The position numbers and the translations under genes were made by a program. Shown one piece after another: positions 1-7,125 of a stretch of 8,295 nt of DNA; positions within the stretch are counted from its first letter, which is position 1, and the number at the start of each line of letters is the position of its first letter. The stretch spans positions 79,689 to 87,983 of the forward strand of contig DHYN01000070.1 in assembly GCA_002414125.1 (NCBI GenBank). The letters run 5' to 3'. The notes under the pieces are model-generated. The model made no database searches and was not told the origin of the DNA. It saw only the letters and a list, made by a program, of their open reading frames with translations. The DNA comes from Ruminococcus sp. UBA5129. GTDB taxonomy: Bacteria; Bacillota; Clostridia; Oscillospirales; Ruminococcaceae.

Positions 1-11
1 GAGAGATAAAA

Positions 12-1472
12 ATGAATAACGAGAATACCGAAAATTTCAATGCAGGCTTGCAGGCTCGCATTGAACGAGCAAAGCGCAGGGCTCAGAATCCCGAGCTTGC
101 GGCGCAGGAGCGCAGTGAAAAGAGGAGCGCGGAACCTCAAAAGCCCGTTTCACGATTCAAGGAAGAAGCTGCGGTGCAGACCAACGCCTCAGAGCAGATG
201 GCGGAGACTCCCGAAACTGCTGCCGATGAGAAATATACTGACGGATATGCTGCGAAAAAGGCTGTCTCGAAGAAAGATCTTTTCGTAAAAATAGGCTCGA
301 TCAGCCTGACGGTTGTTCTCATGCTCGTCCTCATTCTGAATGTGCCGATCATCAACTTCAAGGAAAAGGGCAAGGAGAATGAGCGTGTCTCGATAATAAC
401 CTTCATCAAGCGTCAGAAGCCGCTCAATTATATCGAGGGCGATCTTCTCCCGAATAACGGGGAGAACCTCAATATCAACAACAATATCGTTACTCCTGAT
501 TTCAGCGACGGTCTCGATTTGCCTCAGATAATCGAGGGTCAGTATACTATCCTGTTCCACGGCTTTGATGAGAAGACGCTTAACACCGATGTAAACTGGG
601 TGTTTCAATTTGATATTGCCCATGCACAGCTCAATGTCCTCCAGATACCGAGAGACAGCTTCATGATGGACTATACAAACAATGTGACAGGCAAATTCAA
701 CAGTATCTATGCAAGCGGCGATAAGGATCTCACACCGATCCAGCGTACCGTTAATGCCGTTCAGGATAACTTCGGAATTCCGATAGATGCCTACGTTACG
801 ACTCACTGCTATGACATTGTGGACATCGTTGATCTTGTGGGAGGGATCCCGATCGAGCTTGATGAGCAGATCATGTATGAAGCCGACAAGATCATACCTG
901 CGGGAAAGAGCGTCCTTGACGGTCAGAAGGCAGAGTGGTTCGTGCGCTTCCGCCACGGCTTTGCCGAGGGCGACATAGGACGTGTGAAGAACCAGAGAAA
1001 GTTCCTCGCTGCCGCTATGAAGAAGATGATGAACATAATCGAGGACGACGGCAGGATAAAGTTCTACGGCTATCTGAAAACTATCTATGAGAAAGAGCTT
1101 ATCGCTACAAATCTGAGCCTTGAGAATATTTCCATGCTTGCAGACCTCGCTTCCACTATAGATATGGAGAATGTATATGTTACGATGGTGCCCGGTGAGG
1201 GTGCAAATTACCGTGCTCCTGACGGAAAGACATATTCGATATGGTCGATCCACAAGCAGGCTACACTCGATATTCTCAATGAGCATTTCAGACCGTATCA
1301 GAATGATCTCACTCCCGAGTACAGCGCTATAAAAGAGGTCATCAAGGAGGGAAGCTACCTCACGAACTCATATGACAACACAGGCGACAAGCTTGACGAA
1401 ATAGCCGAAGGTGCAAAACCGGGTGTGAACAAACCCAAGCCTACAGAGGAAAATAATACGGAGGGACAATAA
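12..1472 (+). CDS. LCP (LytR-CpsA-Psr) family glycopolymer transferase
   Basis: This 486-residue protein should be a membrane-anchored enzyme that moves lipid-linked glycopolymers (teichoic acid or capsule-like) onto peptidoglycan outside the cell. Residues 1-90 are charged and presumably cytoplasmic, 91-112 form one transmembrane segment, and about 178-345 is the LCP domain. Visible family motifs are GFD (D186), TD (D193), IPRD (R214, D215), VRFRH (R312, R314) and GDIGRVKNQR (D321, R324, Q328). The spacing of the last group fits the pyrophosphate-binding arginines of known LCP enzymes. The arginine expected just before D193 is an asparagine here. The tail after about 430 is polar and rich in Asn, Pro and Glu. 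The start has a weak GAGAG six bases upstream, cut by the window edge. It runs into rsfS with a 2-nt gap; LCP next to rsfS is a known Clostridia arrangement. The family call is firm; the polymer substrate is unknown. Confidence 0.9.
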   Translation: MNNENTENFNAGLQARIERAKRRAQNPELAAQERSEKRSAEPQKPVSRFKEEAAVQTNASEQMAETPETAADEKYTDGYAAKKAVSKKDLFVKIGSISLTVVLMLVLILNVPIINFKEKGKENERVSIITFIKRQKPLNYIEGDLLPNNGENLNINNNIVTPDFSDGLDLPQIIEGQYTILFHGFDEKTLNTDVNWVFQFDIAHAQLNVLQIPRDSFMMDYTNNVTGKFNSIYASGDKDLTPIQRTVNAVQDNFGIPIDAYVTTHCYDIVDIVDLVGGIPIELDEQIMYEADKIIPAGKSVLDGQKAEWFVRFRHGFAEGDIGRVKNQRKFLAAAMKKMMNIIEDDGRIKFYGYLKTIYEKELIATNLSLENISMLADLASTIDMENVYVTMVPGEGANYRAPDGKTYSIWSIHKQATLDILNEHFRPYQNDLTPEYSAIKEVIKEGSYLTNSYDNTGDKLDEIAEGAKPGVNKPKPTEENNTEGQ

Positions 1473-1474
1473 AT

Positions 1475-1849
1475 ATGGAATTACAGGAAAAGCTTGAACT
1501 CATCGTAAAAACGCTCGACAGCAAGCGCGGTGAGGACATACAGGCGATAAAAATAAGCGACCTTACTATTCTTGCGGACTACTTCGTAATAGTAAACGGT
1601 ACGAGCAATACACATACAAGAACGCTCGCAGACGAGGTCGAGTATCAGCTCTCCCAGCGCAGTGAGGAACCGCTCAGACGTGAGGCTGATACGGGAAATA
1701 CATGGATAATCCTCGATTACGGCGACATAATCGTTCACGTCTTCTACAAGGAAGCCAGAAATTTCTACCAGCTTGAAAGACTTTGGGCTGACGGTGAGCT
1801 TCAGGACATCTCAACGCTTCTTGTGAAGGAGAACACTGATGAAAACTAA
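1475..1849 (+). CDS. rsfS: Ribosome silencing factor RsfS
   Basis: This 124-residue cytoplasmic protein binds ribosomal protein uL14 on the large subunit and blocks joining of the subunits, lowering translation when nutrients are short. The family core is intact: ADYFVIVNGTSNTHTRTLAD at about 34-53, WIILDYGDIIVHVF at 77-90, and the closing YQLERLW at 98-104. Length is normal for the family. A GGAGGGA (1460-1466) lies eight bases before the ATG, inside the end of the LCP gene, so the two are surely co-transcribed. Its last 11 bases overlap the start of the next gene, which suggests translational coupling. The older name is YbeB or the Iojap family. In related genomes nadD and yqeK commonly sit upstream of LCP-rsfS, but they are outside this window. 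Confidence 0.95.
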   Translation: MELQEKLELIVKTLDSKRGEDIQAIKISDLTILADYFVIVNGTSNTHTRTLADEVEYQLSQRSEEPLRREADTGNTWIILDYGDIIVHVFYKEARNFYQLERLWADGELQDISTLLVKENTDEN

Positions 1850-2198
1850 CGATACCACGGGCAGACGCATTGCATCCGTTATCGGAGCATATGTCGTGAT
1901 AAAGGCTGTGCTGAACATGATACTCGGCGGCAGCATCGCAGATATTGTGATCGGTGTGGTTTACATGCTTTTCCTCTATTCGGGACTCGAATTCGTGAAT
2001 TACATCATCGCTGCGCTCCTTGCTATTACGGTGATAAGACACATCGGCTATAATGTGACTAATCTTCCGTCATCGCTCGTGTATCTCATTGAAGGCGTCA
2101 TTGACGCGGTATGTGCAGTGCTGTTGTGTATAAATAAGAACGTCAAGGCACATTTCAGCAGCAAATGGAGCGAGATAAAGGCACTTATCGGTAAATAA
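1839..2198 (+). CDS. Small four-segment membrane protein of unknown function
   Basis: I do not recognise this 119-residue protein. It has four hydrophobic stretches at about 11-29, 33-50, 52-68 and 80-98, a short charged N-terminus (KTNDTTGRR) and a basic C-terminal tail after 99 (KNVKAHFSSKW...). By the positive-inside rule both ends are likely cytoplasmic. The start overlaps the last 11 bases of rsfS, and an AAGGAG (1826-1831) lies seven bases upstream inside rsfS, so this start is well supported and translation is probably coupled. leuS follows after 22 bases. No catalytic, metal-binding or transporter motif is visible. Gene placement suggests co-expression with translation genes, which does not by itself give a role. 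Confidence 0.8.
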   Translation: MKTNDTTGRRIASVIGAYVVIKAVLNMILGGSIADIVIGVVYMLFLYSGLEFVNYIIAALLAITVIRHIGYNVTNLPSSLVYLIEGVIDAVCAVLLCINKNVKAHFSSKWSEIKALIGK

Positions 2199-2220
2199 TT
2201 CAACAAAGGAATGATATAAA

Positions 2221-4626
2221 ATGAGCAGATATGATTTTTCAGCCGTTGAGAAAAAATGGCAGAAGTACTGGGACGAGCACAAGAGCTTTGAGGCAGTCAA
2301 CGACTATTCAAAGCCTAAGTTCTATGCGCTCGTAGAGTTCCCGTATCCGTCGGGCCACGGTATGCACGTCGGTCACATAAAGGCTTATTCGGGACTCGAG
2401 GTCGTAAGCAGAAAGCGCCGTATGCAGGGATATAATGTGCTCTTCCCAATCGGCTTCGATGCTTATGGACTCCCTACGGAGAATACGGCTATCAAGGAGA
2501 ATATCCACCCCCGTATCGTAACCGACAGAAATATCGAAAAGTTCACAAATCAGCTCAAGACAGTCGGATTTTCGTTCGACTGGTCGAGAGTCGTTGATAC
2601 GACTGAGGAGGATTACTACAAGTGGACTCAGTGGATATTCCTCAAGATGTTCGAGAACGGTCTCGTTTTCAGAGACAAGACCTCCGTCAACTATTGCCCG
2701 AGCTGTAAGGTGGTACTCTCCAATGAAGACTCACAGGGCGGCAAGTGTGACATATGCCACAGCGACATCGTTCAAAAGACTAAGGAGGTATGGTATCTTC
2801 GCATTACCGAGTACGCCGACAAGCTCCTTCAGGGTCTCGAGGAGGTCGACTATCTCCCCAACGTAAAGCTTCAGCAGCAGAACTGGATCGGTAAGTCAAC
2901 AGGTGCATTCGTTGAGTTCGCTGTCAAGGAAAACGGCGAAAAGCTCAGAATATACACAACGCGTCCCGATACTCTTTACGGAGTTACTTTCATGGTAATG
3001 GCTCCCGAGCATCCGATGATCGAGAAGTACCGTGACGGCATCGCAAATATCGCAGAACTCGATGCTTACAAGGCAGAGTGCGCAAAGAAGAGCGAATTTG
3101 AGAGAACTCAGCTCGTTAAGGACAAGACAGGTGTGCGCATAGACGGTCTCACCGCTGTCAACCCCATAACAGGCAAGGAGATACCGATCTATATCTCGGA
3201 CTATGTAATGATGGGATACGGTACGGGCGCTATTATGGCTGTTCCTGCTCATGACCAGAGAGACTACGAGTTTGCAAAGAAGTTCGGTATCGACATAATC
3301 GAGGTAATCAAGGGCGGAGACATCTCCGTTGAGGCATACACAGGCGACGGCGAAATGGTCAATTCAGGCGAACTTGACGGCATCTCCAATAAGAAGGAAG
3401 CTATCGAGAAGATGCTCGGACTGCTCGCTGCAAAGGGCTGCGGAGAAAAGGGTGTTCAGTACAAGATGAAGGACTGGGCATTCAACCGACAGAGATACTG
3501 GGGTGAGCCTATCCCGATCGTTCACTGCCCTCACTGCGGAATGGTCGCTGTTCCGTATGAGGAGCTTCCGCTCAGACTGCCAAAGGTCGAGAACTTTGAG
3601 CCGGGTACCGATGGTGAGAGCCCGCTTGCTAAGATAGACGAGTATGTAAACTGCAAGTGTCCGAAGTGTGGATGCGATGCCAAGCGCGAGACCGATACGA
3701 TGCCTCAGTGGGCAGGCTCGTCATGGTACTTCCTCCGCTACTGCGACCCCAATAACGACAGCGAATTCGCTTCTCAGGAAGCGCTGAAATACTGGATGCC
3801 CGTTGACTGGTATAACGGCGGTATGGAACACGTTACACGTCATATGATCTATTCGCGATTCTGGCACAAGTTCCTCTATGACCTCGGTCTCGTACCGACA
3901 TCCGAGCCGTATGCAAAGCGTACAGCTCAGGGACTTATCCTCGGTCCTGACGGCGAGAAGATGAGCAAGTCAAGAGGTAATGTTATCGACCCGAACGATG
4001 TTGTTGACGAGTACGGTGCAGATGTCCTCAGACTTTACGTTCTTTTCATGGGTGATTACGAAAAGGCTGCTCCCTGGAGCGAGTCGAGTATCAAGGGCTG
4101 CAAGAGATTCCTTGACAGAGTATGGGGACTCCGCGATATGCTTGTTGACGGTGATGAGTACAGCGATGAGCTGAGATCGCAGTTCCACAAGACGATAAAG
4201 AAGGTTACCGAGGATATCGAGGCAATGAAGTTCAATACCGCAATTGCCGCTATGATGACCCTTATCAACGATATTTACAGTGTCGGCAGGATCAATAAGG
4301 CTGAGCTGGGAGCATTCTGCACTATGCTCAATCCGTTTGCTCCTCACATTACAGAGGAAATGTATAGTGAGACATTCGGCAGCATCCTCAGCGAGCAGAG
4401 CTGGATCACTTACGATGAGGCTCTCTGCAAGGATGAGACGATCGAGATCGTTGTTCAGGTCAACGGCAAGCTCAAGGCTAAGCTCAACATCGCCGTTGAT
4501 GCCGACAAGGACAGCGTTATCGCTATGGCTCTCGATGACGAAAAGGTCAGGGAGTCGGTAGAGGGTAAGAATATCGTTAAACAGATATATGTACCAAATA
4601 AACTTGTTAACATTGTGGCAAAATAA
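2221..4626 (+). CDS. leuS: Leucyl-tRNA synthetase (class Ia)
   Basis: This enzyme attaches leucine to tRNA-Leu using ATP and hydrolyses mischarged products. At 801 residues it matches the compact bacterial form. Catalytic signatures are HVGH (49-52, the HIGH motif) and KMSKS (580-584). The editing (CP1) domain has TTRPDTLYG (246-254) and GTGAIMAVPAHDQRD, with D345 at the position of the conserved editing aspartate. Two Cys clusters look like zinc knuckles: C159/C162 with C176/C179, and C436/C439 with C478/C480/C483. MPQWAGSSWY (494-503) and the tRNA-binding C-terminal domain (VVQVNGKLKAKL onward) are present. AAAGGA lies ten bases before the ATG. The gap from the previous gene is only 22 bases, so there is no room for a T-box leader. 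No strong terminator follows, so some transcripts may run on into rpsU. Confidence 0.98.
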   Translation: MSRYDFSAVEKKWQKYWDEHKSFEAVNDYSKPKFYALVEFPYPSGHGMHVGHIKAYSGLEVVSRKRRMQGYNVLFPIGFDAYGLPTENTAIKENIHPRIVTDRNIEKFTNQLKTVGFSFDWSRVVDTTEEDYYKWTQWIFLKMFENGLVFRDKTSVNYCPSCKVVLSNEDSQGGKCDICHSDIVQKTKEVWYLRITEYADKLLQGLEEVDYLPNVKLQQQNWIGKSTGAFVEFAVKENGEKLRIYTTRPDTLYGVTFMVMAPEHPMIEKYRDGIANIAELDAYKAECAKKSEFERTQLVKDKTGVRIDGLTAVNPITGKEIPIYISDYVMMGYGTGAIMAVPAHDQRDYEFAKKFGIDIIEVIKGGDISVEAYTGDGEMVNSGELDGISNKKEAIEKMLGLLAAKGCGEKGVQYKMKDWAFNRQRYWGEPIPIVHCPHCGMVAVPYEELPLRLPKVENFEPGTDGESPLAKIDEYVNCKCPKCGCDAKRETDTMPQWAGSSWYFLRYCDPNNDSEFASQEALKYWMPVDWYNGGMEHVTRHMIYSRFWHKFLYDLGLVPTSEPYAKRTAQGLILGPDGEKMSKSRGNVIDPNDVVDEYGADVLRLYVLFMGDYEKAAPWSESSIKGCKRFLDRVWGLRDMLVDGDEYSDELRSQFHKTIKKVTEDIEAMKFNTAIAAMMTLINDIYSVGRINKAELGAFCTMLNPFAPHITEEMYSETFGSILSEQSWITYDEALCKDETIEIVVQVNGKLKAKLNIAVDADKDSVIAMALDDEKVRESVEGKNIVKQIYVPNKLVNIVAK

Positions 4627-4641
4627 CGAAGTTTGCAGAGC

Positions 4642-4683
4642 AAAAAAATTTTTCTTGACAAGGAAACCTTTTTGTGGTAAACT
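4642..4683 (+). promoter_or_regulatory. Strong extended -10 SigA-type promoter for rpsU
   Basis: A perfect -35 TTGACA (4655-4660) is followed by a 17-base spacer and TAAACT (4678-4683), a four-of-six -10 match preceded directly by TGG, giving an extended -10. An A-tract/T-tract (4642-4653) sits just upstream of -35 like an UP element. The predicted start site is about 4690, leaving a leader of about 126 bases. The -35 core lies inside a small inverted repeat (CTTG A CAAG), and the spacer holds AAGG AAA CCTT (4660-4670); either may be chance. Confidence 0.8.
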
Positions 4684-4689
4684 ATTAAT

Positions 4690-4815
4690 ATATCATTGTT
4701 TAGATTTATCTGCTATATACTTTTTGAGGATCAAGATGGCTGACACTCCTCGGAGTGATTAGTATATATTCGGACAAATGTCCGAACACCTCTATAATAA
4801 GGGAGGGAAAGATAA
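4690..4815 (+). promoter_or_regulatory. Structured rpsU 5' leader, candidate cis-regulatory RNA
   Basis: The leader is long for a 57-codon gene and is built from inverted repeats. TATATACT (4714-4721) can pair with AGTATATA (4761-4768). Inside that lies CACTC-CTCG-GAGTG (4744-4757). Directly abutting the outer helix is a perfect eight-base-pair hairpin, TTCGGACA-AA-TGTCCGAA (4769-4786). CCTC (4789-4792) can pair either with the SD (GAGG, 4803-4806) or with an upstream GAGG (4726-4729). Regulation of ribosomal proteins through their own mRNA leaders is common; that this leader binds S21 or another ligand is inference. I do not recall a matching Rfam family. Confidence 0.5.
4801..4807 (+). promoter_or_regulatory. 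Shine-Dalgarno site that sets the GTG start of rpsU
   Basis: GGGAGGG lies eight bases before GTG at 4816. No ATG is available in this frame near the start of the S21 homology, so this site decides the start. It can be masked by CCTC at 4789-4792. Confidence 0.85.
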
Positions 4816-4989
4816 GTGGCAGAAGTTCGTGTAGGCAAAAACGAGTCTTTAGATACAGCTCTTAAAAGATTTAAGAGATCATGCGCTAAGGATGGAGTTA
4901 TAGCTGAGGTTCGTAAGAGAGAACACTACGAAAAGCCTTCGGTAAAGCGTAAGAAGAAGTCTGAGGCAGCTCGTAAGCGTAAGTATTGA
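4816..4989 (+). CDS. rpsU: Small-subunit ribosomal protein bS21
   Basis: This 57-residue protein is part of the 30S platform near the anti-SD end of 16S rRNA and helps mRNA binding at initiation. The translation begins [20 protein letters not shown], the typical S21 start, continues through [22 protein letters not shown], and ends in a Lys/Arg-rich tail ([15 protein letters not shown]). Length is the usual one for Firmicutes. It uses GTG as start, the only non-ATG start among the complete genes here, and both this and its small size make it easy to miss. It has its own promoter, a long structured leader and its own terminator, so it appears to be a single-gene unit, with possible read-through from leuS. 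Confidence 0.96.
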   Translation: MAEVRVGKNESLDTALKRFKRSCAKDGVIAEVRKREHYEKPSVKRKKKSEAARKRKY

Positions 4990-5012
4990 TCTTACGGAAT
5001 ATGAAAGTGGAT

Positions 5013-5037
5013 AAAAGCGAGCTGCGGCTCGCTTTTT
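5013..5037 (+). terminator. Intrinsic terminator after rpsU
   Basis: AAAAGCGAGC (5013-5022) pairs with GCTCGCTTTT (5027-5036) around a TGCG loop, with six G-C/A-T core pairs extended by A-U pairs and a run of five T at 5033-5037. It sits 23 bases after the rpsU stop. The flanking ATGAAA (5001-5006) and TTTCAT (5035-5040) are also complementary. It separates rpsU from the yqeG operon. Confidence 0.9.
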
Positions 5038-5050
5038 CATTTATGCAAAG

Positions 5051-5097
5051 TTGTTTCGACAAATTTTTCGTCTGAAATAGGATATAATGGAGGAGCT
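5051..5097 (+). promoter_or_regulatory. Possible promoter and SD region of the yqeG operon
   Basis: A promoter is expected here because a strong terminator lies just upstream. A perfect TATAAT (5083-5088) is present, but the best -35-like match, TCGACA (5056-5061), is 21 bases away and the predicted start would fall at about 5095, inside the SD. A weaker pair is TTGTTT (5051-5056) with TGAAAT (5073-5078), 16 bases apart, which would leave the SD GGAGGAG (5089-5095) in the transcript. Neither is convincing. Confidence 0.35.
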
Positions 5098-5598
5098 ATG
5101 ATCTTTAATTCAACCGCCGCATTCGGGAATGTCACCGATATAAGCCCTGCTTTTCTTGCAAAAATGAGTGTCAGGGGACTCATCCTCGATGTTGACAACA
5201 CTCTGACTACGCACGATAATCCCGTACCTGCAAAGGGGATCCCCGAATGGATAGAGCTGATGAAAAAATCGGGAATAAGGCTGATGATCGTCTCGAATAA
5301 TCATCCGCCAAGAGTAAAGCCGTTCGCCGATCTGCTCGGACTGCCGTTTGTGTGCGAGGGTAAAAAGCCGCTGAATAAGGGCTTCCGTGAGGCGATAAAG
5401 CTCATGGGACTGCCTAAAAGCAGTATCGCCGCTGTCGGAGATCAGATATTTACCGATGTGCTTGGAGCAAATTTTATGGGCATCAAAATGCTCTATGTTG
5501 TGCCGTTCGAGCATGAGAAAACTACCTTTTTCAAGATCAAGAGGAAGCTCGAAAAGCCCTTTATCCCTAAAAATATCTACAGAAAGAAGGAAAAATAA
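5098..5598 (+). CDS. YqeG family HAD-type phosphatase (IIIA)
   Basis: This 166-residue cytoplasmic protein belongs to the YqeG group of HAD phosphatases; its natural substrate is not settled. All HAD motifs are visible: motif I DVDNTLT with nucleophile D31 and D33, motif II VSNN with S66, motif III lysine near K89-K90 in KKPLN, and motif IV GDQIFTD with D115 and D120. The C-terminus is basic and lacks a membrane segment. The ATG is preceded by GGAGGAG (5089-5095) at close spacing, and the N-terminal stretch matches the family pattern (DI...L...V+GLILDVDNTL), so this start is preferred over the internal ATG at 5164. It is the first gene of a tight set with aroQ and the peptidase. In Bacillus yqeG lies near yqeH and aroE, so a link to shikimate genes is familiar. 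Confidence 0.93.
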   Translation: MIFNSTAAFGNVTDISPAFLAKMSVRGLILDVDNTLTTHDNPVPAKGIPEWIELMKKSGIRLMIVSNNHPPRVKPFADLLGLPFVCEGKKPLNKGFREAIKLMGLPKSSIAAVGDQIFTDVLGANFMGIKMLYVVPFEHEKTTFFKIKRKLEKPFIPKNIYRKKEK

Positions 5599-6030
5599 AT
5601 GATAAAGAAGATACTTGTTATTCACGGTCCGAATCTAAATCTGCTCGGCGAGCGTGAGCCGGGAGTATACGGGAACTCAGGCATTGATGTGCTCAATAAG
5701 AATATTATCGAGCGTGCAGGTGAGCAGGGACTACAGTGTGAGATATTCCAGTCCAATCACGAAGGAGCTATCATAGATAAGCTGCATAGTGCGCGTAAGA
5801 ATTTTGACGGCGTTATAATCAATGCAGGCGCATATACCCATTACAGCTATGCTATTCGTGATGCGATCGCCGCTATCAAGATCCCATGCATCGAGGTGCA
5901 TATCAGCAATATCAATGCGCGCGACGAGTTCCGTCATACATCCGTTATCGCTCCCGTGTGCAAGGGCAGCATATGCGGCTTCGGCTTCGGAAGCTATTAT
6001 CTCGCTGTTCAAGCTCTCTCAGAGCTTTGA
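5599..6030 (+). CDS. aroQ: 3-dehydroquinate dehydratase, type II
   Basis: This enzyme removes water from 3-dehydroquinate to form 3-dehydroshikimate, step three of the shikimate pathway to aromatic amino acids. At 143 residues it has the small flavodoxin-like type II fold, which forms a dodecamer. Motifs are HGPNLNLLGEREPGVYG (9-25) with catalytic Y24 and R19 on the lid loop, FQSNHEGAIID (50-60), IINAGAYTHYS (73-83) with N75 and H81, and EVHISNINARDEFRH (99-113) with H101 and R112. The closing SVIAPVCKGSICGFG is also typical. The ATG follows the yqeG stop with no gap, and AAGGA (5587-5591) sits seven bases upstream inside yqeG. No other shikimate gene is in the window. Confidence 0.97.
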   Translation: MIKKILVIHGPNLNLLGEREPGVYGNSGIDVLNKNIIERAGEQGLQCEIFQSNHEGAIIDKLHSARKNFDGVIINAGAYTHYSYAIRDAIAAIKIPCIEVHISNINARDEFRHTSVIAPVCKGSICGFGFGSYYLAVQALSEL

Positions 6031-6040
6031 GGACTAAGCG

Positions 6041-7108
6041 ATGACAAGATTTGAAAAACTTTTTGCGGAGCTGCCTGACTCCATAGACTGCGCTCTTATC
6101 ACCTCTGATGTAAACCGCCGTTATTTTACGGGGATGAAGTCCTCGGCAGGGATAGTAGTTGCGTTCCGCGATAAGGCGTATCTTCTGATCGACTTCCGCT
6201 ATATAGAAAAGGCAAGGGCGATCGTGACCTCGGCTGAGGTGCTGCTTGCAGGCTCGGAGATGACACAGCTTGCGGAGCTTCTCAAAAAGCACGGCGCTAA
6301 AAATGTAGCGATCGAGTCTCAGACTATGACAGTCGCAAGGCTCAAGAGACTCAAAAAGGGTCTTACAGATGCGGATTTTGACGATTCCTCTGCACTCAGC
6401 AATGCGATAAACCGTCTCAGAAGTGTCAAGGATGCGGATGAATGCGAATGCATACGCAAGGCTCAGGAGATCGCAGAAAAGGCGTTCGATGCCATTCTCG
6501 GCTTCATAAAGGTCGGCGTTACCGAGCGCGAGATAGCTCTTGAACTGAACAGGCAGATGTTCCTGAACGGTGCGGAGGATATTTCCTTTGAGACGATCGC
6601 ACTTTCGGGTGCGAACACCTCAATGCCGCACGGCGTGCCCTCGGACAAGAAGATCTGCGAGGGAGAATTTGTTCTGATGGACTTCGGCGCTGTATTCAAC
6701 GGCTATCACAGCGATATGACGAGGACTGTCTGTGTAGGTCAGCCAAGCGATGAGATGAAGCGCGTTTACAATATCGTTCTTAAGGCACAGGAATGCGCTC
6801 TCGAGGGTGCAAGAGCAGGTATTACCGGTGAGGAGCTTGACAGACTTGCGCGTGCTGTGATAGAGGCTGACGGCTTCGGAGAGCAGTTCGGTCACGCTCT
6901 CGGACACAGTGTGGGTCTGGAGATACACGAAAATCCGAACGCTCGTCCGAGCGAGAAAAGCGTACTCCCGTCGGGCGCTGTCATTACTGTCGAGCCGGGT
7001 ATATATATTGAAGGCAAATTCGGTGTGAGAATAGAAGATTTTGTCATTTTGACCGAAAATGGATGCGATAATCTGACGAAAAGTGCAAAAAATATAATAA
7101 GTTTGTAA
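6041..7108 (+). CDS. M24 family Xaa-Pro aminopeptidase
   Basis: This 355-residue cytoplasmic metallopeptidase should remove the first residue from peptides with proline in position two. An N-terminal creatinase-like domain (about 1-125, with SDVNRRYFTGM and LLIDFRYIEKA) precedes the pita-bread catalytic domain. The five metal ligands are visible: D214 in MDFGA, D225 in SDMTRT, H289 in GHALGHSVGLEIHE, E318 in VEPGIY and E332 in RIED. H296 fits the second active-site histidine. Length matches the short Firmicutes PepQ/YqhT-like group. GAGGA (6029-6033) overlaps the aroQ stop, seven bases before the ATG. M24 peptidases directly upstream of efp are common in Firmicutes. The exact choice between Xaa-Pro aminopeptidase and prolidase cannot be made from sequence alone. 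Confidence 0.92.
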   Translation: MTRFEKLFAELPDSIDCALITSDVNRRYFTGMKSSAGIVVAFRDKAYLLIDFRYIEKARAIVTSAEVLLAGSEMTQLAELLKKHGAKNVAIESQTMTVARLKRLKKGLTDADFDDSSALSNAINRLRSVKDADECECIRKAQEIAEKAFDAILGFIKVGVTEREIALELNRQMFLNGAEDISFETIALSGANTSMPHGVPSDKKICEGEFVLMDFGAVFNGYHSDMTRTVCVGQPSDEMKRVYNIVLKAQECALEGARAGITGEELDRLARAVIEADGFGEQFGHALGHSVGLEIHENPNARPSEKSVLPSGAVITVEPGIYIEGKFGVRIEDFVILTENGCDNLTKSAKNIISL

Positions 7109-7125
7109 TAATATCGCTTTAGGTA

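Noticed and set aside
189..1286. A 365-codon open frame on the minus strand across the LCP gene
   Set aside because: It is antisense to a gene with clear LCP motifs, has no recognisable domain, and its openness follows from the codon use of the + strand gene.
2199..2220. T-box leader before leuS
   Set aside because: The gap is only 22 bases and leuS lies in an operon; there is no room for a specifier stem or antiterminator.
4632..4673. Terminator after leuS (TTTGC-AGA-GCAAA, or AAGG-AAA-CCTT followed by five T)
   Set aside because: Stems are four to five pairs, mostly A-T, and overlap the rpsU promoter; too weak to call.
7049..7072. TTGACC and GATAAT inside the end of the peptidase gene as a promoter
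   Set aside because: The spacer is only 12 bases, and a better promoter lies downstream.
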